Source: Variovorax paradoxus (lineage in GTDB: Bacteria; Pseudomonadota; Gammaproteobacteria; Burkholderiales; Burkholderiaceae_C). From it: a stretch of DNA of 64,000 nt. Positions 1 to 11,855 of this stretch are shown one piece after another (the stretch's first letter is position 1; each line of letters starts with the position of its first letter). The DNA is taken from NCBI RefSeq assembly GCF_030815855.1, contig NZ_JAUSXG010000001.1, forward strand, positions 4,712,001-4,776,000, read 5' to 3'. The notes beneath the pieces are model-generated. The model had not been told where the DNA came from. It made no database searches and saw only the letters and a program-made list of their open reading frames with translations. The position numbers and the translations under genes are program-made.

Positions 1-3000
1 TCTCGAGCACGTCGGTGTCGCTCAGCTTGCTGAGGTCTTCCTTGCGGCCCGAGCCGTTGTACAGCTGCTCCATGAACTTGCGCAGCTCGGCCACCTTGGC
101 CTCTTGCTGCAGCAGGTCGCCGATGCGCTGGCCGATGCCCTTGCCGGCCCAGCCCAGGTGCACTTCGAGCACCTGGCCCACGTTCATCCGCGAAGGCACG
201 CCCAGCGGGTTCAGGCAGATGTCGCACGGCGTGCCGTCAGCCATGTGGGGCATGTCTTCGACCGGAACGATCTTCGACACCACACCCTTGTTGCCGTGGC
301 GGCCGGCCATCTTGTCGCCGGGTTGCAGGCGGCGCTTGACGGCCAGGTAGACCTTGACCATCTTGAGCACGCCCGCGGGCAGCTCGTCGCCCTGCGTGAG
401 CTTCTTGCGCTTTTCTTCGAACGCGAGGTCGAAGCTGTGGCGCGTCTGCTCGAGCGAGTTCTTGATCGATTCGAGCTGGGTGGCCACTTCGTCGTCCGCC
501 GGGCGGATGTCGAACCAATGGAACTTCTCGACCGACGCCAGGTAGGCCTTGTCGAGCTTGGTGCCCTTGGCCAGCTTGTTCGGGCCGCCGTTGGCGACCT
601 TGCCGGTCAGGAGCTTCTCGATACGGTCGAACGCGTCGGCTTCGACGATGCGAAGCTGGTCATTCAGGTCGAGGCGGAAGCGCTTGAGCTCGTCGTCGAT
701 GATCTGCTGGGCGCGCTTGTCGCGCGTGATGCCTTCGCGGGTGAACACCTGCACGTCGATCACGGTGCCTTGCGAGCCTTGGTCCACACGCAGCGAGGTG
801 TCCTTCACGTCGGAAGCCTTCTCGCCGAAGATGGCGCGAAGCAGCTTCTCTTCAGGCGTGAGCGTGGTCTCGCCCTTCGGCGTGACCTTGCCCACCAGCG
901 TGTCGCCCGGCTGCACTTCGGCGCCGACATAGATGATGCCGGATTCGTCGAGGCGGTTGAGCTGCTGCTCGGCCAGGTTCGGAATGTCGCGCGTGATTTC
1001 TTCGGCACCGAGCTTGGTGTCGCGAGCCATCACCACCAGTTCCTCGATGTGGATCGAGGTGTAGCGGTCTTCCGCGACGACGCGTTCCGAGATCAGGATC
1101 GAGTCTTCGAAGTTGTAGCCGTTCCACGGCATGAACGCGATCAGCATGTTCTGGCCGAGGGCCAGTTCGCCGAGGTCGGTCGATGCGCCGTCGGCCACCA
1201 CGTCGCCCTTGGCGATCTTGTCGCCGCGCTTGACGATCGGGCGCTGGTGGATGTTGGTGTTCTGGTTCGAACGCTGATACTTGATCAGGTTGTAGATGTC
1301 CACACCGACTTCACCGGCAGCCGCTTCGGCGTCGTTCACGCGCACCACGATGCGGGTCGCATCGACGTAGTCGACGATACCGCCACGGGTGGCCGTGACC
1401 ACGGTGCCCGAGTCGACCGCGGAAACGCGCTCGATGCCGGTACCGACGATCGGCTTTTCGGGGCGCAGCACAGGCACGGCCTGGCGCTGCATGTTGGCGC
1501 CCATCAGCGCGCGGTTCGCATCGTCGTGCTCGAGGAACGGCACGAGCGAAGCGGCCACCGACACGATCTGCGCAGGCGACACGTCCATGTACTGGACGCG
1601 CTCTGCGCCCACCAGGATCGATTCGCCGGCTTCACGCGCGGAGACCAGGTCGCCGGTCAGCTTGCCTTCCTTGTCCAGGACCGCATTGGCCTGGGCAATG
1701 ACGTACTTGCCTTCTTCGATGGCCGACAGGTAGTCGATGTCCATCGTGACCTTGCTGTCGACCACGCGGCGGTACGGCGTCTCGATGAAGCCGTATTCGT
1801 TCAGGCGGGCGTACAGGGCCAGCGAGTTGATCAGGCCGATGTTCGGGCCTTCAGGCGTTTCGATCGGGCAGACGCGGCCGTAATGGGTCACGTGCACGTC
1901 GCGCACTTCGAAGCCTGCACGTTCACGCGTCAGACCACCCGGGCCAAGGGCCGACACGCGGCGCTTGTGGGTGATTTCGGACAGCGGGTTCGTCTGGTCC
2001 ATGAACTGCGACAGCTGCGAGGCACCGAAGAATTCCTTCAGCGCGGCCGAGATCGGCTTGCTGTTGATCAGGTCGTGCGGCATCAGCGGCTCTTGCTCCG
2101 CTTGGCCCAGGCGTTCCTTCACGGCCTTCTCGATACGGGCCAGGCCGGTGCGGTACTGGTTCTCGGCCAGTTCGCCGACGCAACGCACGCGGCGGTTGCC
2201 CAGGTGGTCGATGTCGTCGACTTCGCCGTTGCCGTTGCGCAAGTCCACGAGAATCTTGACCACGGCCAGGATGTCTTCGTTGGTCAGCACCATCGGGCCG
2301 GTCGATTCGTCGCGGCCGACCTTGGCGTTGAACTTCATGCGGCCGACGCGCGACAGGTCGTACGTGTCCGGGTTGTAGAACAGGCGCTGGAACAGGGCCT
2401 GCACCGCGTCTTCCGTCGGCGGCTCGCCGGGACGCATCATGCGGTAGATGGCCACGCGTGCGGCGAACTCGTCGACGGTTTCGTCGATGCGCAGCGTCTG
2501 CGAAATGTAGGCGCCCTGGTCCAGTTCGTTCGTGTAGATGACCTGGATGTCCTGCACGCCGGCCGTGCGCAGCTTCTTCAGCAGCGCTTCGGTCAGCTCG
2601 TCGTTGGCCTTGGCCAGGATTTCGCCGGAGTCGGCGTCGACGATGTTGCGCGCAATGACGCGGCCGACCAGGAAGTCTTCCGGCACGCTGATGTGCGTGG
2701 TGCCCGACTGCTCGAGTTCACGCGTGTGGCGCGCGGTCACGCGCTTGTCCTTGGCGACCACGACCTTGCCCGACTTGTCGGTGATGTCGAAGCGCGCGAC
2801 TTCGCCGCGCAGGCGCTCGGGAACGAATTCCATCTGCGCGCCGCTGTCCATCAGGCGGAAGTTGTCGTTCACGAAGAAGTTCGCGAGGATCGATTCCGGG
2901 TTCAGGCCGATGGCCTTCAGCAGGATCGTGACCGGCATCTTGCGGCGACGGTCCACGCGGAAGTACAGCATGTCCTTCGGGTCGAACTCGAAGTCGAGCC

Positions 3001-3580
3001 ACGAACCGCGGTAGGGAATCACGCGGGCCGAGAACAGGAGCTTGCCCGAGCTGTGCGTCTTGCCCTTGTCGTGCTCGAAGAACACGCCCGGCGAACGGTG
3101 CAGCTGCGAGACGATCACGCGCTCGGTGCCGTTGATGATGAACGAACCCTTTTCGGTCATGAGCGGCACTTCGCCCATGTAGACCTCTTGTTCCTTCACT
3201 TCCTTGACCACCTTCGACTGCGACGTCGACGACTCGCGGTCATAGATGATGAGCTGGACCTTGGCGCGCACGGCCGAGGCGAAGGTCAGACCGCGGGTCT
3301 GGCATTCGCGCACGTCGAAGGCGGGCTTCGCGAGGTTGTACTCGAGGAACTTCATCTCGACAAAACCGTTGTGCGAGACGATCGGGAAGGCTGCGTCGAA
3401 TGCGGCCTGCAGGCCTTCGACGGTGCGTTGTTTGGGCGGAATGCCGGCTTGCAGGAACGCGGTGTACGCGTCTTTCTGCATCTGCAGCAGGTAAGGGATT
3501 TCTACGACGCTGTCGCGATTGCCGAAACTTTTTCGGATGCGCTTGCGTTCGGTGTAACTGTACGCGGACGATTGGGCCAT
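1..3580 (-). CDS. rpoB: RNA polymerase beta subunit, 3' end cut by window
   Basis: This is the catalytic beta subunit of RNA polymerase. About 1193 codons are visible, and roughly 150-180 C-terminal residues, by comparison with the family, lie beyond base 1. The product starts [20 protein letters not shown], the usual betaproteobacterial start, and a GGAGC ribosome site lies just upstream. The rifampicin-binding region is visible at about 1945-2030 as [20 protein letters not shown], which is the wild-type, rifampicin-sensitive form. The gene follows rplL after 296 bases that contain hairpins. A very long open frame on the opposite strand is a codon-bias shadow. Identity is certain. Confidence 0.98.
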   Translation of the reverse strand, partial: MAQSSAYSYTERKRIRKSFGNRDSVVEIPYLLQMQKDAYTAFLQAGIPPKQRTVEGLQAAFDAAFPIVSHNGFVEMKFLEYNLAKPAFDVRECQTRGLTFASAVRAKVQLIIYDRESSTSQSKVVKEVKEQEVYMGEVPLMTEKGSFIINGTERVIVSQLHRSPGVFFEHDKGKTHSSGKLLFSARVIPYRGSWLDFEFDPKDMLYFRVDRRRKMPVTILLKAIGLNPESILANFFVNDNFRLMDSGAQMEFVPERLRGEVARFDITDKSGKVVVAKDKRVTARHTRELEQSGTTHISVPEDFLVGRVIARNIVDADSGEILAKANDELTEALLKKLRTAGVQDIQVIYTNELDQGAYISQTLRIDETVDEFAARVAIYRMMRPGEPPTEDAVQALFQRLFYNPDTYDLSRVGRMKFNAKVGRDESTGPMVLTNEDILAVVKILVDLRNGNGEVDDIDHLGNRRVRCVGELAENQYRTGLARIEKAVKERLGQAEQEPLMPHDLINSKPISAALKEFFGASQLSQFMDQTNPLSEITHKRRVSALGPGGLTRERAGFEVRDVHVTHYGRVCPIETPEGPNIGLINSLALYARLNEYGFIETPYRRVVDSKVTMDIDYLSAIEEGKYVIAQANAVLDKEGKLTGDLVSAREAGESILVGAERVQYMDVSPAQIVSVAASLVPFLEHDDANRALMGANMQRQAVPVLRPEKPIVGTGIERVSAVDSGTVVTATRGGIVDYVDATRIVVRVNDAEAAAGEVGVDIYNLIKYQRSNQNTNIHQRPIVKRGDKIAKGDVVADGASTDLGELALGQNMLIAFMPWNGYNFEDSILISERVVAEDRYTSIHIEELVVMARDTKLGAEEITRDIPNLAEQQLNRLDESGIIYVGAEVQPGDTLVGKVTPKGETTLTPEEKLLRAIFGEKASDVKDTSLRVDQGSQGTVIDVQVFTREGITRDKRAQQIIDDELKRFRLDLNDQLRIVEADAFDRIEKLLTGKVANGGPNKLAKGTKLDKAYLASVEKFHWFDIRPADDEVATQLESIKNSLEQTRHSFDLAFEEKRKKLTQGDELPAGVLKMVKVYLAVKRRLQPGDKMAGRHGNKGVVSKIVPVEDMPHMADGTPCDICLNPLGVPSRMNVGQVLEVHLGWAGKGIGQRIGDLLQQEAKVAELRKFMEQLYNGSGRKEDLSKLSDTDVLE

Positions 3581-3783
3581 GAGAGCTCCGGAGCTTGAGA
3601 TCTTCAGCGACTTGTCAGCAATGCCGAGGCACTGCTGCTTGGCGGCTGGCCACTACCAGCCGTTGGCGGACAGCGATGCGTTGCACATCGCCCGAACCAA
3701 GGGATCTTCTGCAGTCGGGGTCAGAAGACACTCAAAAATCCCGACTCGTTTTGGCTTTTCCGGAACCCTTCGGGTCTCCGGGA

Positions 3784-3860
3784 AAACCGGCAACGAGCCG
3801 GCTTTTGGGTGCGCTCTGAAAGCGGCAAAGGCTGGAGGGCCTTTTCAGGCACCTCCAGCC
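3784..3860 (-). promoter_or_regulatory. Hairpin cluster in the rplL-rpoB gap
   Basis: Just after the rplL stop, 3830-3860 folds into a long hairpin. The nine-base arms GGCTGGAGG and CCTCCAGCC continue into GCC/GGC, with one bulged base and a six-base loop. On the minus strand it is followed by a short TTTGCC. A second, weaker inverted repeat (CCGGC/GCCGG flanked by A and T runs) lies at 3784-3807. In E. coli the equivalent gap holds a partial terminator and an RNase III site that set the ratio of L7/L12 to RpoB. The same role here is inference. Confidence 0.6.
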
Positions 3861-3876
3861 CTCGAGGGGGACTGAA

Positions 3877-4254
<378 letters not shown>

Positions 4255-4297
4255 TTTTGTTTCCTAACAATTGGGTTGAATATTTCAAACGCAAGGC

Positions 4298-4831
4298 TCA
4301 AGCGGCCTGCGCTTCTGCCGGTGCATCGGCGGGTGCAGCTTCGCCACCACCGCGCTTCTCGGCCAGCGCCGCGAGCACGCGGGCGGTACGAGAGATCGGG
4401 GATTGCATCAAGCCCAGCAATTGCGACAACAGCACTTCCTTCGAAGGGATGTTGGCCAGTTGCTTCACGCCGTTGACGTCCAGGGCCTTGCCGCCAAACG
4501 CGCCGCCGCGAATCACCAACTTGTCGTTGGTCTTCGCGAAGTCGGCCACCACCTTGGCGGCGGCCACTGCGTCCTCGGAAAAGCCGTAGATCAGCGGACC
4601 GGTCATCTGGTCGCCGACGACTTCAAATGCGCTACCAGCCACAGCACGGCGTGCCAGCGTGTTCTTCAACACGCTGAGGGTCACACCCTTGCTGCGAGCT
4701 TCGCTGCGCAGTTTGGTCATATCGGCCACCGTGATGCCACGGTATTCCGCCATCACGAGCGTTTGAGCTTTAGCGGCGAGGCTGGTCACATCACTGATGA
4801 CCGCTTCTTTCTCACTGCGATTCAGACTCAA
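4298..4831 (-). CDS. rplJ: 50S ribosomal protein L10
   Basis: L10 anchors the L7/L12 dimers on the ribosome. The 177-residue product begins [15 protein letters not shown] and carries the conserved [16 protein letters not shown] segment of the RNA-binding domain. The C-terminal helix that binds L7/L12 ends in an Ala-rich tail. The ribosome site AAGGAG lies next to the ATG. In other bacteria L10 with L7/L12 represses translation of this mRNA by binding the leader, and a matching leader precedes the gene here. Confidence 0.98.
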   Translation of the reverse strand: MSLNRSEKEAVISDVTSLAAKAQTLVMAEYRGITVADMTKLRSEARSKGVTLSVLKNTLARRAVAGSAFEVVGDQMTGPLIYGFSEDAVAAAKVVADFAKTNDKLVIRGGAFGGKALDVNGVKQLANIPSKEVLLSQLLGLMQSPISRTARVLAALAEKRGGGEAAPADAPAEAQAA

Positions 4832-5077
4832 GGTCTACTCCTTTTAATGCGACCTTCGGCCGGGGCCTCGGATCGCGCTTCATGCAGCGACCAACTGTTT
4901 CGGAACAAAAATAAATTCCTTGCAGCGGGATCGCCATCTGCGCTGGATACCGGAAGGATCGATCCGGCGATTAAGTGCAGCGCCCTGCACACCAGCGGTC
5001 TTGGATGGCCCACGGCAACCGAAGCTGCCGCGACCCACCACATTCGCCCCGCTCTTTTCAGAGCCGGGCCAATCTCT
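4832..5077 (-). promoter_or_regulatory. L10 (rplJL) mRNA leader
   Basis: A 246-base gap separates rplA from rplJ. On the minus strand it holds CCAAGACCGCTGGTGT (4989-5004), which resembles the conserved core of the ribosomal L10 leader. The L10-L7/L12 complex binds that leader to repress rplJ and rplL translation. Flanking self-complementary stretches such as GGATCGATCC fit a structured RNA. The exact fold was not computed. An Rfam L10_leader search would settle it. Confidence 0.6.
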
Positions 5078-5776
5078 TTAGCTCGCCGAGATGGTTTGCG
5101 TGTCCACGCGGACACCCAGACCCATGGTCGACGACACAGCCACTTTGCGCAGGTACACGCCCTTGCTGGTCGCCGGCTTGGCCTTGACCAGAGCGTCGAT
5201 CAGCGCAGCGAGGTTGCCTTGCAGCTTGTCGGTGTCGAACGAGCGACGGCCGATCGTGCCGTGCACGATGCCGGCCTTGTCGACGCGGAACTGGACCTGG
5301 CCAGCCTTGGCGTTCTTCACGGCCGTGGCGACGTCCGGGGTCACCGTGCCAACCTTGGGGTTGGGCATCAGGCCGCGCGGGCCGAGGATCTGGCCGAGCG
5401 TACCGACCACGCGCATCGCATCAGGAGCGGCAATCACGACGTCGAAAGGCATGTCGCCAGCCTTGACCATCGCGGCGAGGTCGTCCATGCCGACGATGTC
5501 GGCGCCGGCGGCCTTGGCTTCTTCCGCCTTGGCGCCTTGGGCGAACACAGCCACGCGCTTGGTCTTGCCGGTGCCGTTGGGCAACACGACGGCGCCACGC
5601 ACGACCTGGTCAGACTTCTTCGCGTCGATGCCGAGCTGCACGGCCACGTCGATCGATTCGTCGAACTTGGCGGTGGCGGCGTCTTTCACGAGGCCGATGG
5701 CTTCAACGAGGGCGTACAGCTTGTTGCTGTCGACCTTGCCTGCGGACGCTTTTTGCTTCTTGGTGATCTTGGCCAT
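5078..5776 (-). CDS. rplA: 50S ribosomal protein L1
   Basis: L1 forms the mobile stalk that helps release E-site tRNA. It also represses its own operon by binding the rplK leader. The 232-residue product begins [13 protein letters not shown] and contains the family signature [14 protein letters not shown] and the later GTIGRRSF segment. The ATG abuts the rplK stop codon, so the two are translationally coupled. Confidence 0.98.
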   Translation of the reverse strand: MAKITKKQKASAGKVDSNKLYALVEAIGLVKDAATAKFDESIDVAVQLGIDAKKSDQVVRGAVVLPNGTGKTKRVAVFAQGAKAEEAKAAGADIVGMDDLAAMVKAGDMPFDVVIAAPDAMRVVGTLGQILGPRGLMPNPKVGTVTPDVATAVKNAKAGQVQFRVDKAGIVHGTIGRRSFDTDKLQGNLAALIDALVKAKPATSKGVYLRKVAVSSTMGLGVRVDTQTISAS

Positions 5777-6208
5777 TTACACGCCCTCCACATTCACGCC
5801 CATCGAACGGGCAGAGCCGGCGATGGTGCGAACTGCTGCGTCCAGGTCGGCGGCAGTCAGGTCCTTCATCTTGGCCTTGGCGATCTCTTCGAGCTGTGCG
5901 CGCGTGATCTTGCCGACCTTGTCGGTGTGCGGACGGGCCGAGCCCTTGTCCAGCTTGATGGCCTTCTTGATCAAGGTGATCGCCGGGGGCGTCTTGATGA
6001 TGAAGGTGAAGCTCTTGTCAGCGAACGCGGTGATGACCACCGGCAGCGGCAGACCAGGCTCGACGCTCTGGGTCTGCGCGTTGAACGCCTTGCAGAACTC
6101 CATGATGTTCAAACCACGCTGGCCCAGTGCGGGACCGATGGGTGGTGACGGGTTGGCCTTACCAGCTGGTACTTGCAGCTTGATGAAGCCGACGATTTTT
6201 TTCGCCAT
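5777..6208 (-). CDS. rplK: 50S ribosomal protein L11
   Basis: L11 is part of the GTPase-associated centre and is needed for RelA activation. The 143-residue product starts [20 protein letters not shown], with the conserved [16 protein letters not shown]-terminal element. An AAGGAG ribosome site precedes the start. It sits between nusG and rplA in the standard order. Confidence 0.98.
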   Translation of the reverse strand: MAKKIVGFIKLQVPAGKANPSPPIGPALGQRGLNIMEFCKAFNAQTQSVEPGLPLPVVITAFADKSFTFIIKTPPAITLIKKAIKLDKGSARPHTDKVGKITRAQLEEIAKAKMKDLTAADLDAAVRTIAGSARSMGVNVEGV

Positions 6209-6321
6209 GCTTTGCTCCTTGCGGGTGATATCGCCTTGGCTCTCGCCGCAGCTCCCCGGGGTTGAACGACTCTTCGATCAAGGCCGCGCGCCGAGTCGGA
6301 CAACGCGCAGCCGGAATGGGT

Positions 6322-6339
6322 TCGGGCCTTTCGGCCCGA
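6322..6339 (-). other. Hairpin just after nusG
   Basis: Seven-base perfect arms (TCGGGCC and GGCCCGA) with a four-base loop lie three bases after the nusG stop. No T-run follows on the minus strand, so this is not an ordinary intrinsic terminator. It may be an RNA-processing or mRNA-stabilising stem between nusG and rplK. Confidence 0.5.
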
Positions 6340-6342
6340 GGC

Positions 6343-6954
6343 TCAGGTCTTTTCGACCTGGCTGAATTCGAGCTCCACAGGCGTTGCGCGGCCGAAAATC
6401 ATGACCGACACGCTGACCTTGCTCTTCTCGTAGTTGACGTCTTCCACCGTGCCATTGAAGTCGGTGAACGGGCCTTCCTTGACACGCACGAATTCGCCGA
6501 CGGTGAACTCGACCTTGTGGCGCGGCTTCTCGGTGCCCTGCTGCATCTGGCTGACGATGTCCTCGACCTCTTTCTGCGAGATCGGGGCCGGACGGTTCTT
6601 GGCGCCGCCGACGAAACCCGTCACCTTGTTGGTGTGCTTCACCAGGTGCCAGCTCTCGTCGTCCATGATCATTTCGACCAGCACGTAACCGGGGAAGAAA
6701 CGACGCTCGGTGGTGCGCTTCTGGCCGTTCTTGATCTCGACCACTTCTTCGGTCGGGACCAGGATGCGGCCGAACTTGTCTTGCATGCCGGCGCGGGTGA
6801 TGCGCTCGGTGATGTTGCGTTCGACGGCCTTTTCCATGCCCGAATAGGCATGCACCACGTACCAACGCAGATCAGGGTTGGCGGCGGGAGCCAGCACGGA
6901 GGTGTTTTCTTCCTCCGGCGTGCTCGGCGTGGTTTCAACAGCGTCGTCGGTCAT
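6343..6954 (-). CDS. nusG: Transcription termination/antitermination protein NusG
   Basis: NusG binds RNA polymerase and couples it to Rho and to the ribosome. The 203-residue product has an extended N-terminus of about 25 residues before the NGN domain ([18 protein letters not shown]). A central [10 protein letters not shown] follows. The C-terminal KOW domain includes [19 protein letters not shown]. Its ATG directly follows the secE stop codon. Extended N-termini of this kind are common in betaproteobacteria. Confidence 0.98.
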   Translation of the reverse strand: MTDDAVETTPSTPEEENTSVLAPAANPDLRWYVVHAYSGMEKAVERNITERITRAGMQDKFGRILVPTEEVVEIKNGQKRTTERRFFPGYVLVEMIMDDESWHLVKHTNKVTGFVGGAKNRPAPISQKEVEDIVSQMQQGTEKPRHKVEFTVGEFVRVKEGPFTDFNGTVEDVNYEKSKVSVSVMIFGRATPVELEFSQVEKT

Positions 6955-7338
6955 TTATTTTCTCCAGCCCAGAATGAGGTCGAAAAACACCCATTCGAGC
7001 GTCTTGTCGGTGAGCCAGAGGAAGACGGACATGATCGCCACGAAGGCAAACACGTAGGCCGTCATCTGCATTGCTTCCTTGCGGGCAGGCCAGACGACCT
7101 TCTTGACCTCGCGCCACGAGTCGCGGCCGAAGGCCCACAACTGACGGCCATTCTCCGAACTGCCGAAGGCGCCCACGGCCGCAGCCAGGCCGACCAGCAG
7201 CGCAGCCCATTGCACCAGCGAGCCTTGGCGCGCGAGCAGATAGAACGCCACGATGGCGCCCACTGCCAGCACCACCGACATGGCCAATTTGGCCTTGTCG
7301 GCACCCGTGCTCACGGTTTCGATTTGAGAAGTGGCCAT
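6955..7338 (-). CDS. secE: Preprotein translocase subunit SecE
   Basis: SecE clamps the SecY channel in the inner membrane. The 127-residue product is the long, three-helix form. Two hydrophobic segments lie in the first 70 residues (about 19-36 and 44-60). The conserved SWREVKKVVWPARKEAMQMT motif comes before the final helix. It is next to nusG, as in most proteobacteria. Confidence 0.97.
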   Translation of the reverse strand: MATSQIETVSTGADKAKLAMSVVLAVGAIVAFYLLARQGSLVQWAALLVGLAAAVGAFGSSENGRQLWAFGRDSWREVKKVVWPARKEAMQMTAYVFAFVAIMSVFLWLTDKTLEWVFFDLILGWRK

Positions 7339-7397
7339 GTTCGGCTGATTTCCTGTGGTCTTTCGACCTTCAATTCAATGCGCCTCTTGAGACGCCG

Positions 7398-7426
7398 AAG
7401 CCCATCGGGTCACGATGGGCTTTTTT
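7398..7426 (+). terminator. Rho-independent-type stem-loop with T-run, plus-strand oriented
   Basis: A perfect ten-base inverted repeat (AAGCCCATCG and CGATGGGCTT, loop GGTCA) is followed on the plus strand by further T residues. The T-run follows the stem only on the plus strand, while both flanking genes (tRNA-Trp and secE) are read on the minus strand. The stem would still form in the minus-strand transcript, where it could act as a processing or pausing structure. Confidence 0.6.
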
Positions 7427-7472
7427 AGCCTCCCGCCGGATCAACGACGGGCTTTTCGGGGTGCCACCTAGG

Positions 7473-7548
7473 TGGCAGGGGCAGTAGGAATCGAACCTAC
7501 AACCTTCGGTTTTGGAGACCGACGCTCTGCCAATTGAGCTATACCCCT
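7473..7548 (-). tRNA. tRNA-Trp (anticodon CCA)
   Basis: The 76-base sequence folds as a cloverleaf. The acceptor pairs AGGGGTA/TGCCCCT, the anticodon loop is CTCCAAA, and the T-arm is GTAGG-TTCGATT-CCTAC. The discriminator is G and the CCA end is encoded. It lies between tuf and secE, the standard place in beta- and gammaproteobacteria. Confidence 0.97.
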
Positions 7549-7569
7549 CCGGTACTCTTTGCGCTCGGC

Positions 7570-8763
<1,194 letters not shown>

Positions 8764-8802
8764 TTTTCGACTCCGAAAAAAACGATTTCAACGTATGCAG
8801 AT

Positions 8803-8828
8803 GGGTTGCAAACCTGCTGTTGCAACCC
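8803..8828 (-). other. Hairpin between tRNA-Thr and tuf
   Basis: A perfect nine-base inverted repeat (GGGTTGCAA and TTGCAACCC, eight-base loop) lies in the leader of tuf. No T-run follows it on the minus strand. It is more likely a processing or stability stem that separates the tRNA from the tuf mRNA than a terminator. Confidence 0.5.
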
Positions 8829-8837
8829 CCTAGAAAC

Positions 8838-8912
<75 letters not shown>

Positions 8913-8953
8913 TTTTTGTCTAACCAATCGCTTCCGGCGTCGAACCGGGTCTC

Positions 8954-9027
8954 TGGAGCGGGAGACGGGAATCGAACCCGCGTCATCAGCTTGGAAGGCT
9001 GGGGTTCTACCATTGAACTACTCCCGC
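8954..9027 (-). tRNA. tRNA-Gly (anticodon TCC)
   Basis: A 74-base cloverleaf. The acceptor pairs GCGGGAG/CTCCCGC, the anticodon arm is CAGC-CTTCCAA-GCTG, and the T-arm is GCGGG-TTCGATT-CCCGT. CCA is encoded. It lies between the Tyr and Thr tRNAs. Confidence 0.96.
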
Positions 9028-9091
9028 ATCGGGGGCACTCAAGGCACCCAAAGCGCTAGATCCAATCGCTCTTAGAAACCAAATTCATCGC

Positions 9092-9177
9092 TGGTGGAGA
9101 GGGCTGGATTCGAACCAGCGTACTCGTAAGAGGGCAGATTTACAGTCTGCTGCCATTAACCACTCGGCCACCTCTCC
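9092..9177 (-). tRNA. tRNA-Tyr (anticodon GTA)
   Basis: An 86-base class II tRNA. The acceptor pairs GGAGAGG/CCTCTCC, the anticodon arm includes GACTGTAAATC, and a long variable arm precedes the T-loop TTCGAAT. CCA is encoded. It is the first gene of the tRNA-tuf-secE-nusG cluster. Confidence 0.97.
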
Positions 9178-9189
9178 GGCGAACCTCGA

Positions 9190-9220
9190 AATATAGCACG
9201 GTTTTGTGACTTCACAGAAC
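9190..9220 (-). promoter_or_regulatory. Possible sigma-70 promoter of the tRNA-tuf operon
   Basis: On the minus strand TATATT (complement of 9190-9195) is a near-consensus -10 box twelve bases before tRNA-Tyr. A weak -35 (CTGTGA or TTCTGT) lies 16-19 bases upstream. The local AT-richness stands out against the GC-rich surroundings. Position and composition fit a stable-RNA promoter. The -35 assignment is uncertain. Confidence 0.5.
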
Positions 9221-9281
9221 CTCCAGCACCAAGAAGACGCGGGAACTGCACGAGGCGGGAACCCCGGCATTATCCGCGAAT

Positions 9282-9989
9282 TCAGTCGCCGGCCTGGTGC
9301 GCCTCCCGCCAGGCACGCGCCTCGCCGAAGTGCCCGCAGCCGATAAAAGGCGCGGGCGGGCGCAAGGCGGAAAGCGGCGACGGGTGATTCGACGTCAGCA
9401 CCTTGTGGCGCCCGACGTCGATCAACGCGCGCTTGCTTTGCGCATGCGAGCCCCACAGCATAAAAACAACAGGTTTTGCACTGCCGGATACATGACGGAT
9501 GACCGCGTCGGTCAGCACCTCCCAACCGCGGCCCGCGTGGCTGGCTGGCTGACCCTCCTCCACCGTGAGGCAGGTGTTGAGCAGCAGCACCCCGTGGGTC
9601 GCCCATTTCACCAGGCTGCCGCCCGGGCTCGGAAACGGGGGCGGAGGCGTTCCAAGGTCGCGCTGAAGCTCCTTGAAGATGTTGCGCAGCGACGGCGGAA
9701 GCGCCACGCCCGGGGCGACGGAAAAAGCGAGTCCTTCCGCCTGGCCGCGCCCGTGGTACGGGTCCTGGCCCAGGATCACCACCCGCACGTCTTCGGGCGG
9801 CGTCAGCTCCAGCGCCCGCAGCGGTTGCGGCGGAAAGATCACGGCGCCGGCGTCAAGGCGCTCGCGCAAGAAACTCAATAGCTTCTGCCCCACGATGCTG
9901 CCGAAGAACCCGTCGACCAGCGGTTGCCAGCCCGGCGCCACCGGCCAGTCGGCGGGATCGCTGCCGGACAGCTGATCGGGCCGATTCAT
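9282..9989 (-). CDS. ung: Uracil-DNA glycosylase
   Basis: Ung removes uracil from DNA in base-excision repair. The 235-residue product has the family-1 catalytic motif GQDPYHG (Asp about residue 76) and the C-terminal HPSPLSA loop. The ATG was chosen because it overlaps the trpC stop as ATGA and opens the conserved region at the right distance. The open frame runs on upstream, but that part is trpC in another frame. Its place as last gene of the trp operon suggests co-transcription with trpDC. Confidence 0.96.
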   Translation of the reverse strand: MNRPDQLSGSDPADWPVAPGWQPLVDGFFGSIVGQKLLSFLRERLDAGAVIFPPQPLRALELTPPEDVRVVILGQDPYHGRGQAEGLAFSVAPGVALPPSLRNIFKELQRDLGTPPPPFPSPGGSLVKWATHGVLLLNTCLTVEEGQPASHAGRGWEVLTDAVIRHVSGSAKPVVFMLWGSHAQSKRALIDVGRHKVLTSNHPSPLSALRPPAPFIGCGHFGEARAWREAHQAGD

Positions 9990-10786
9990 TTGAACAATGC
10001 AGCGAGCGCCTCGCCGGGCTCCTTGGCGCGCATGAAGGCCTCGCCGACCAGGAAGGCATGGACGCCCGCGGCGCGGAGGGTGGCCACGTCTTCGCGCGTG
10101 GCAATGCCCGACTCGGTCACCGCCAGCCGGTCGGCCGGAAGCCTGGGCAGCAGATCGATGGTGGCCTGGATCGACACCTCGAAATTGCGCAGATTGCGGT
10201 TGTTCACCCCCACGAGCGGTGTCTTGAGCCTGAGCGCGCGGTCGAGCTCGGCCGCGTCGTGCACTTCGACCAGCACCGCCATGCCCAGCCCGCGCGCAAT
10301 GGCTTCGTAGTCCTTCATCTGCGCATCGTCGAGCACGGCGGCGATCAACAGGATTGCATCGGCGCCCATCGCACGCGATTCGTACACCTGGTAGGCGTCG
10401 ACGATGAAATCCTTGCGCAGCACAGGCAGGTCGCACGAGGCGCGCGCCTGCTTGAGGTAATCGATACCGCCCTGGAAGAACTGCCTGTCGGTGAGCACCG
10501 AAAGACAGGCGGCGCTGATTTCGCCGTCGCCTTCGGCATAGCTTTGCGCGATGTCGGCCGGAATGAAGTCTTCGCGCAGCACCCCTTTGCTCGGGCTGGC
10601 CTTCTTGACTTCGGCGATCACCGCGGCATGGCCGGCAGCGATCTTGGCGCGCAGGGCGCCTTCGAAATCGCGCGTCAGCACGCGGCTTTCGGCATCGAAG
10701 CGCACGCTTGCGAGCGGGCTTCTTTTCTGCGCCGCGGCAATTTCTTCGCGCTTGACGGCAACGATCTTGTCGAGGATGTCGGACAT
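9986..10786 (-). CDS. trpC: Indole-3-glycerol-phosphate synthase
   Basis: This enzyme closes the indole ring in tryptophan synthesis, turning CdRP into indole-3-glycerol phosphate. The 266-residue TIM barrel begins [16 protein letters not shown]. It shows [26 protein letters not shown] and the phosphate-binding TESGI segment. It is a stand-alone TrpC with no fused TrpF. It follows trpD after 26 bases and its stop overlaps the ung start. Confidence 0.97.
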   Translation of the reverse strand: MSDILDKIVAVKREEIAAAQKRSPLASVRFDAESRVLTRDFEGALRAKIAAGHAAVIAEVKKASPSKGVLREDFIPADIAQSYAEGDGEISAACLSVLTDRQFFQGGIDYLKQARASCDLPVLRKDFIVDAYQVYESRAMGADAILLIAAVLDDAQMKDYEAIARGLGMAVLVEVHDAAELDRALRLKTPLVGVNNRNLRNFEVSIQATIDLLPRLPADRLAVTESGIATREDVATLRAAGVHAFLVGEAFMRAKEPGEALAALFK

Positions 10787-10812
10787 GTTCTGGGCTCCCT
10801 TTTTCTACCGAT

Positions 10813-11835
10813 TCAAATCGCCGTGGAGGCCTTGACCAGCTCGGCCAGCTTGGCTCGCGCGGCACCCGATGCAATGGCTTCGCGCGAGCGCTCGATGCCT
10901 GCAGCCACCGAATCGACCACATTCGCGGCATACAGCGCCGCACCCGCGTTGAGCAGCACGATGTCGAGCGCCGGGCCGGCCTGATTGTCCAGCACCCCCA
11001 ACAGCATGGCCTTCGACTGCTCGGGCGTTTCCACGCGCAGCGCGCGGTTGCTCGACATGGCAAAGCCGAAGTCTTCAGGATGCAGCTCGTATTCGCGGAT
11101 TTCGCCGTCCTTGAGCTCGCCCACCATGGTGGCGGCGCCGAGCGAGATTTCGTCCATGCCGTCGCGGCCATACACCACGAGGGCGTGTTCGGTGCCCAGC
11201 CGCTGCAGGGCGCGCACCTGAATGCCGACCAGGTCGGGGTGGAACACGCCCATCAGGATGTTCGGCGCGCCCGCCGGGTTGGTCAACGGACCGAGGATGT
11301 TGAAGATCGTCTTGATGCCGAGCTCCTTGCGCACCGGCGCCACGTTCTTCATGGCCGGATGGTGGTTGGGCGCGAACATGAAGCCGATGCCCACCTGCTC
11401 GATGGAGCGCGCGATCTGCTCCGGCTGCAGGTTGATGTTGACGCCCAGCGACTCCAGCACGTCGGCGCTGCCCGACTTGCTCGACACGCTGCGCCCGCCA
11501 TGCTTGCTCACCTTGGCGCCGGCCGCGGCCGCGACGAACATCGAACAGGTCGAGATGTTGAAGGTGTGCGAGCCGTCGCCGCCGGTGCCGACGATGTCGA
11601 CGAGGTGCGTGGTGTCCTTCACCGGCACCTTGGTCGACACCTCGCGCATCACCTGCGCGGCCGCGGTGATCTCGCCGATGGTTTCCTTCTTGACGCGCAG
11701 CCCGGTAATCAGCGCCGCCATCATCACCGGCGAGCACTCGCCGCTCATGATGAGCCGCACGATGTGCAGCATCTCGTCGTGGAACACCTCGCGGTGCTCG
11801 ATGGTGCGCTGCAGCGCTTCCTGGGGGGTGATCAT
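10813..11835 (-). CDS. trpD: Anthranilate phosphoribosyltransferase
   Basis: TrpD joins anthranilate to PRPP. The 340-residue product has the PRPP-binding [17 protein letters not shown] and [15 protein letters not shown] motifs, followed by [10 protein letters not shown]. The ATG at 11835 was chosen because AGGAGA lies eight bases upstream and the protein opens with the usual [10 protein letters not shown]. The frame is open further upstream but unsupported there. A LysE-type gene ends 20 bases before it. Confidence 0.97.
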   Translation of the reverse strand: MITPQEALQRTIEHREVFHDEMLHIVRLIMSGECSPVMMAALITGLRVKKETIGEITAAAQVMREVSTKVPVKDTTHLVDIVGTGGDGSHTFNISTCSMFVAAAAGAKVSKHGGRSVSSKSGSADVLESLGVNINLQPEQIARSIEQVGIGFMFAPNHHPAMKNVAPVRKELGIKTIFNILGPLTNPAGAPNILMGVFHPDLVGIQVRALQRLGTEHALVVYGRDGMDEISLGAATMVGELKDGEIREYELHPEDFGFAMSSNRALRVETPEQSKAMLLGVLDNQAGPALDIVLLNAGAALYAANVVDSVAAGIERSREAIASGAARAKLAELVKASTAI

Positions 11836-11855
11836 GGGAAGTCTCCTCGGTGTTT

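Noticed and set aside
104..3598. Open frame of 1164 codons on the plus strand opposite rpoB
   Set aside because: It mirrors rpoB codons in GC-rich DNA, is rich in His, Arg, Val and Asp as such shadows are, and has no recognisable domain. The minus-strand frame is unmistakably RpoB.
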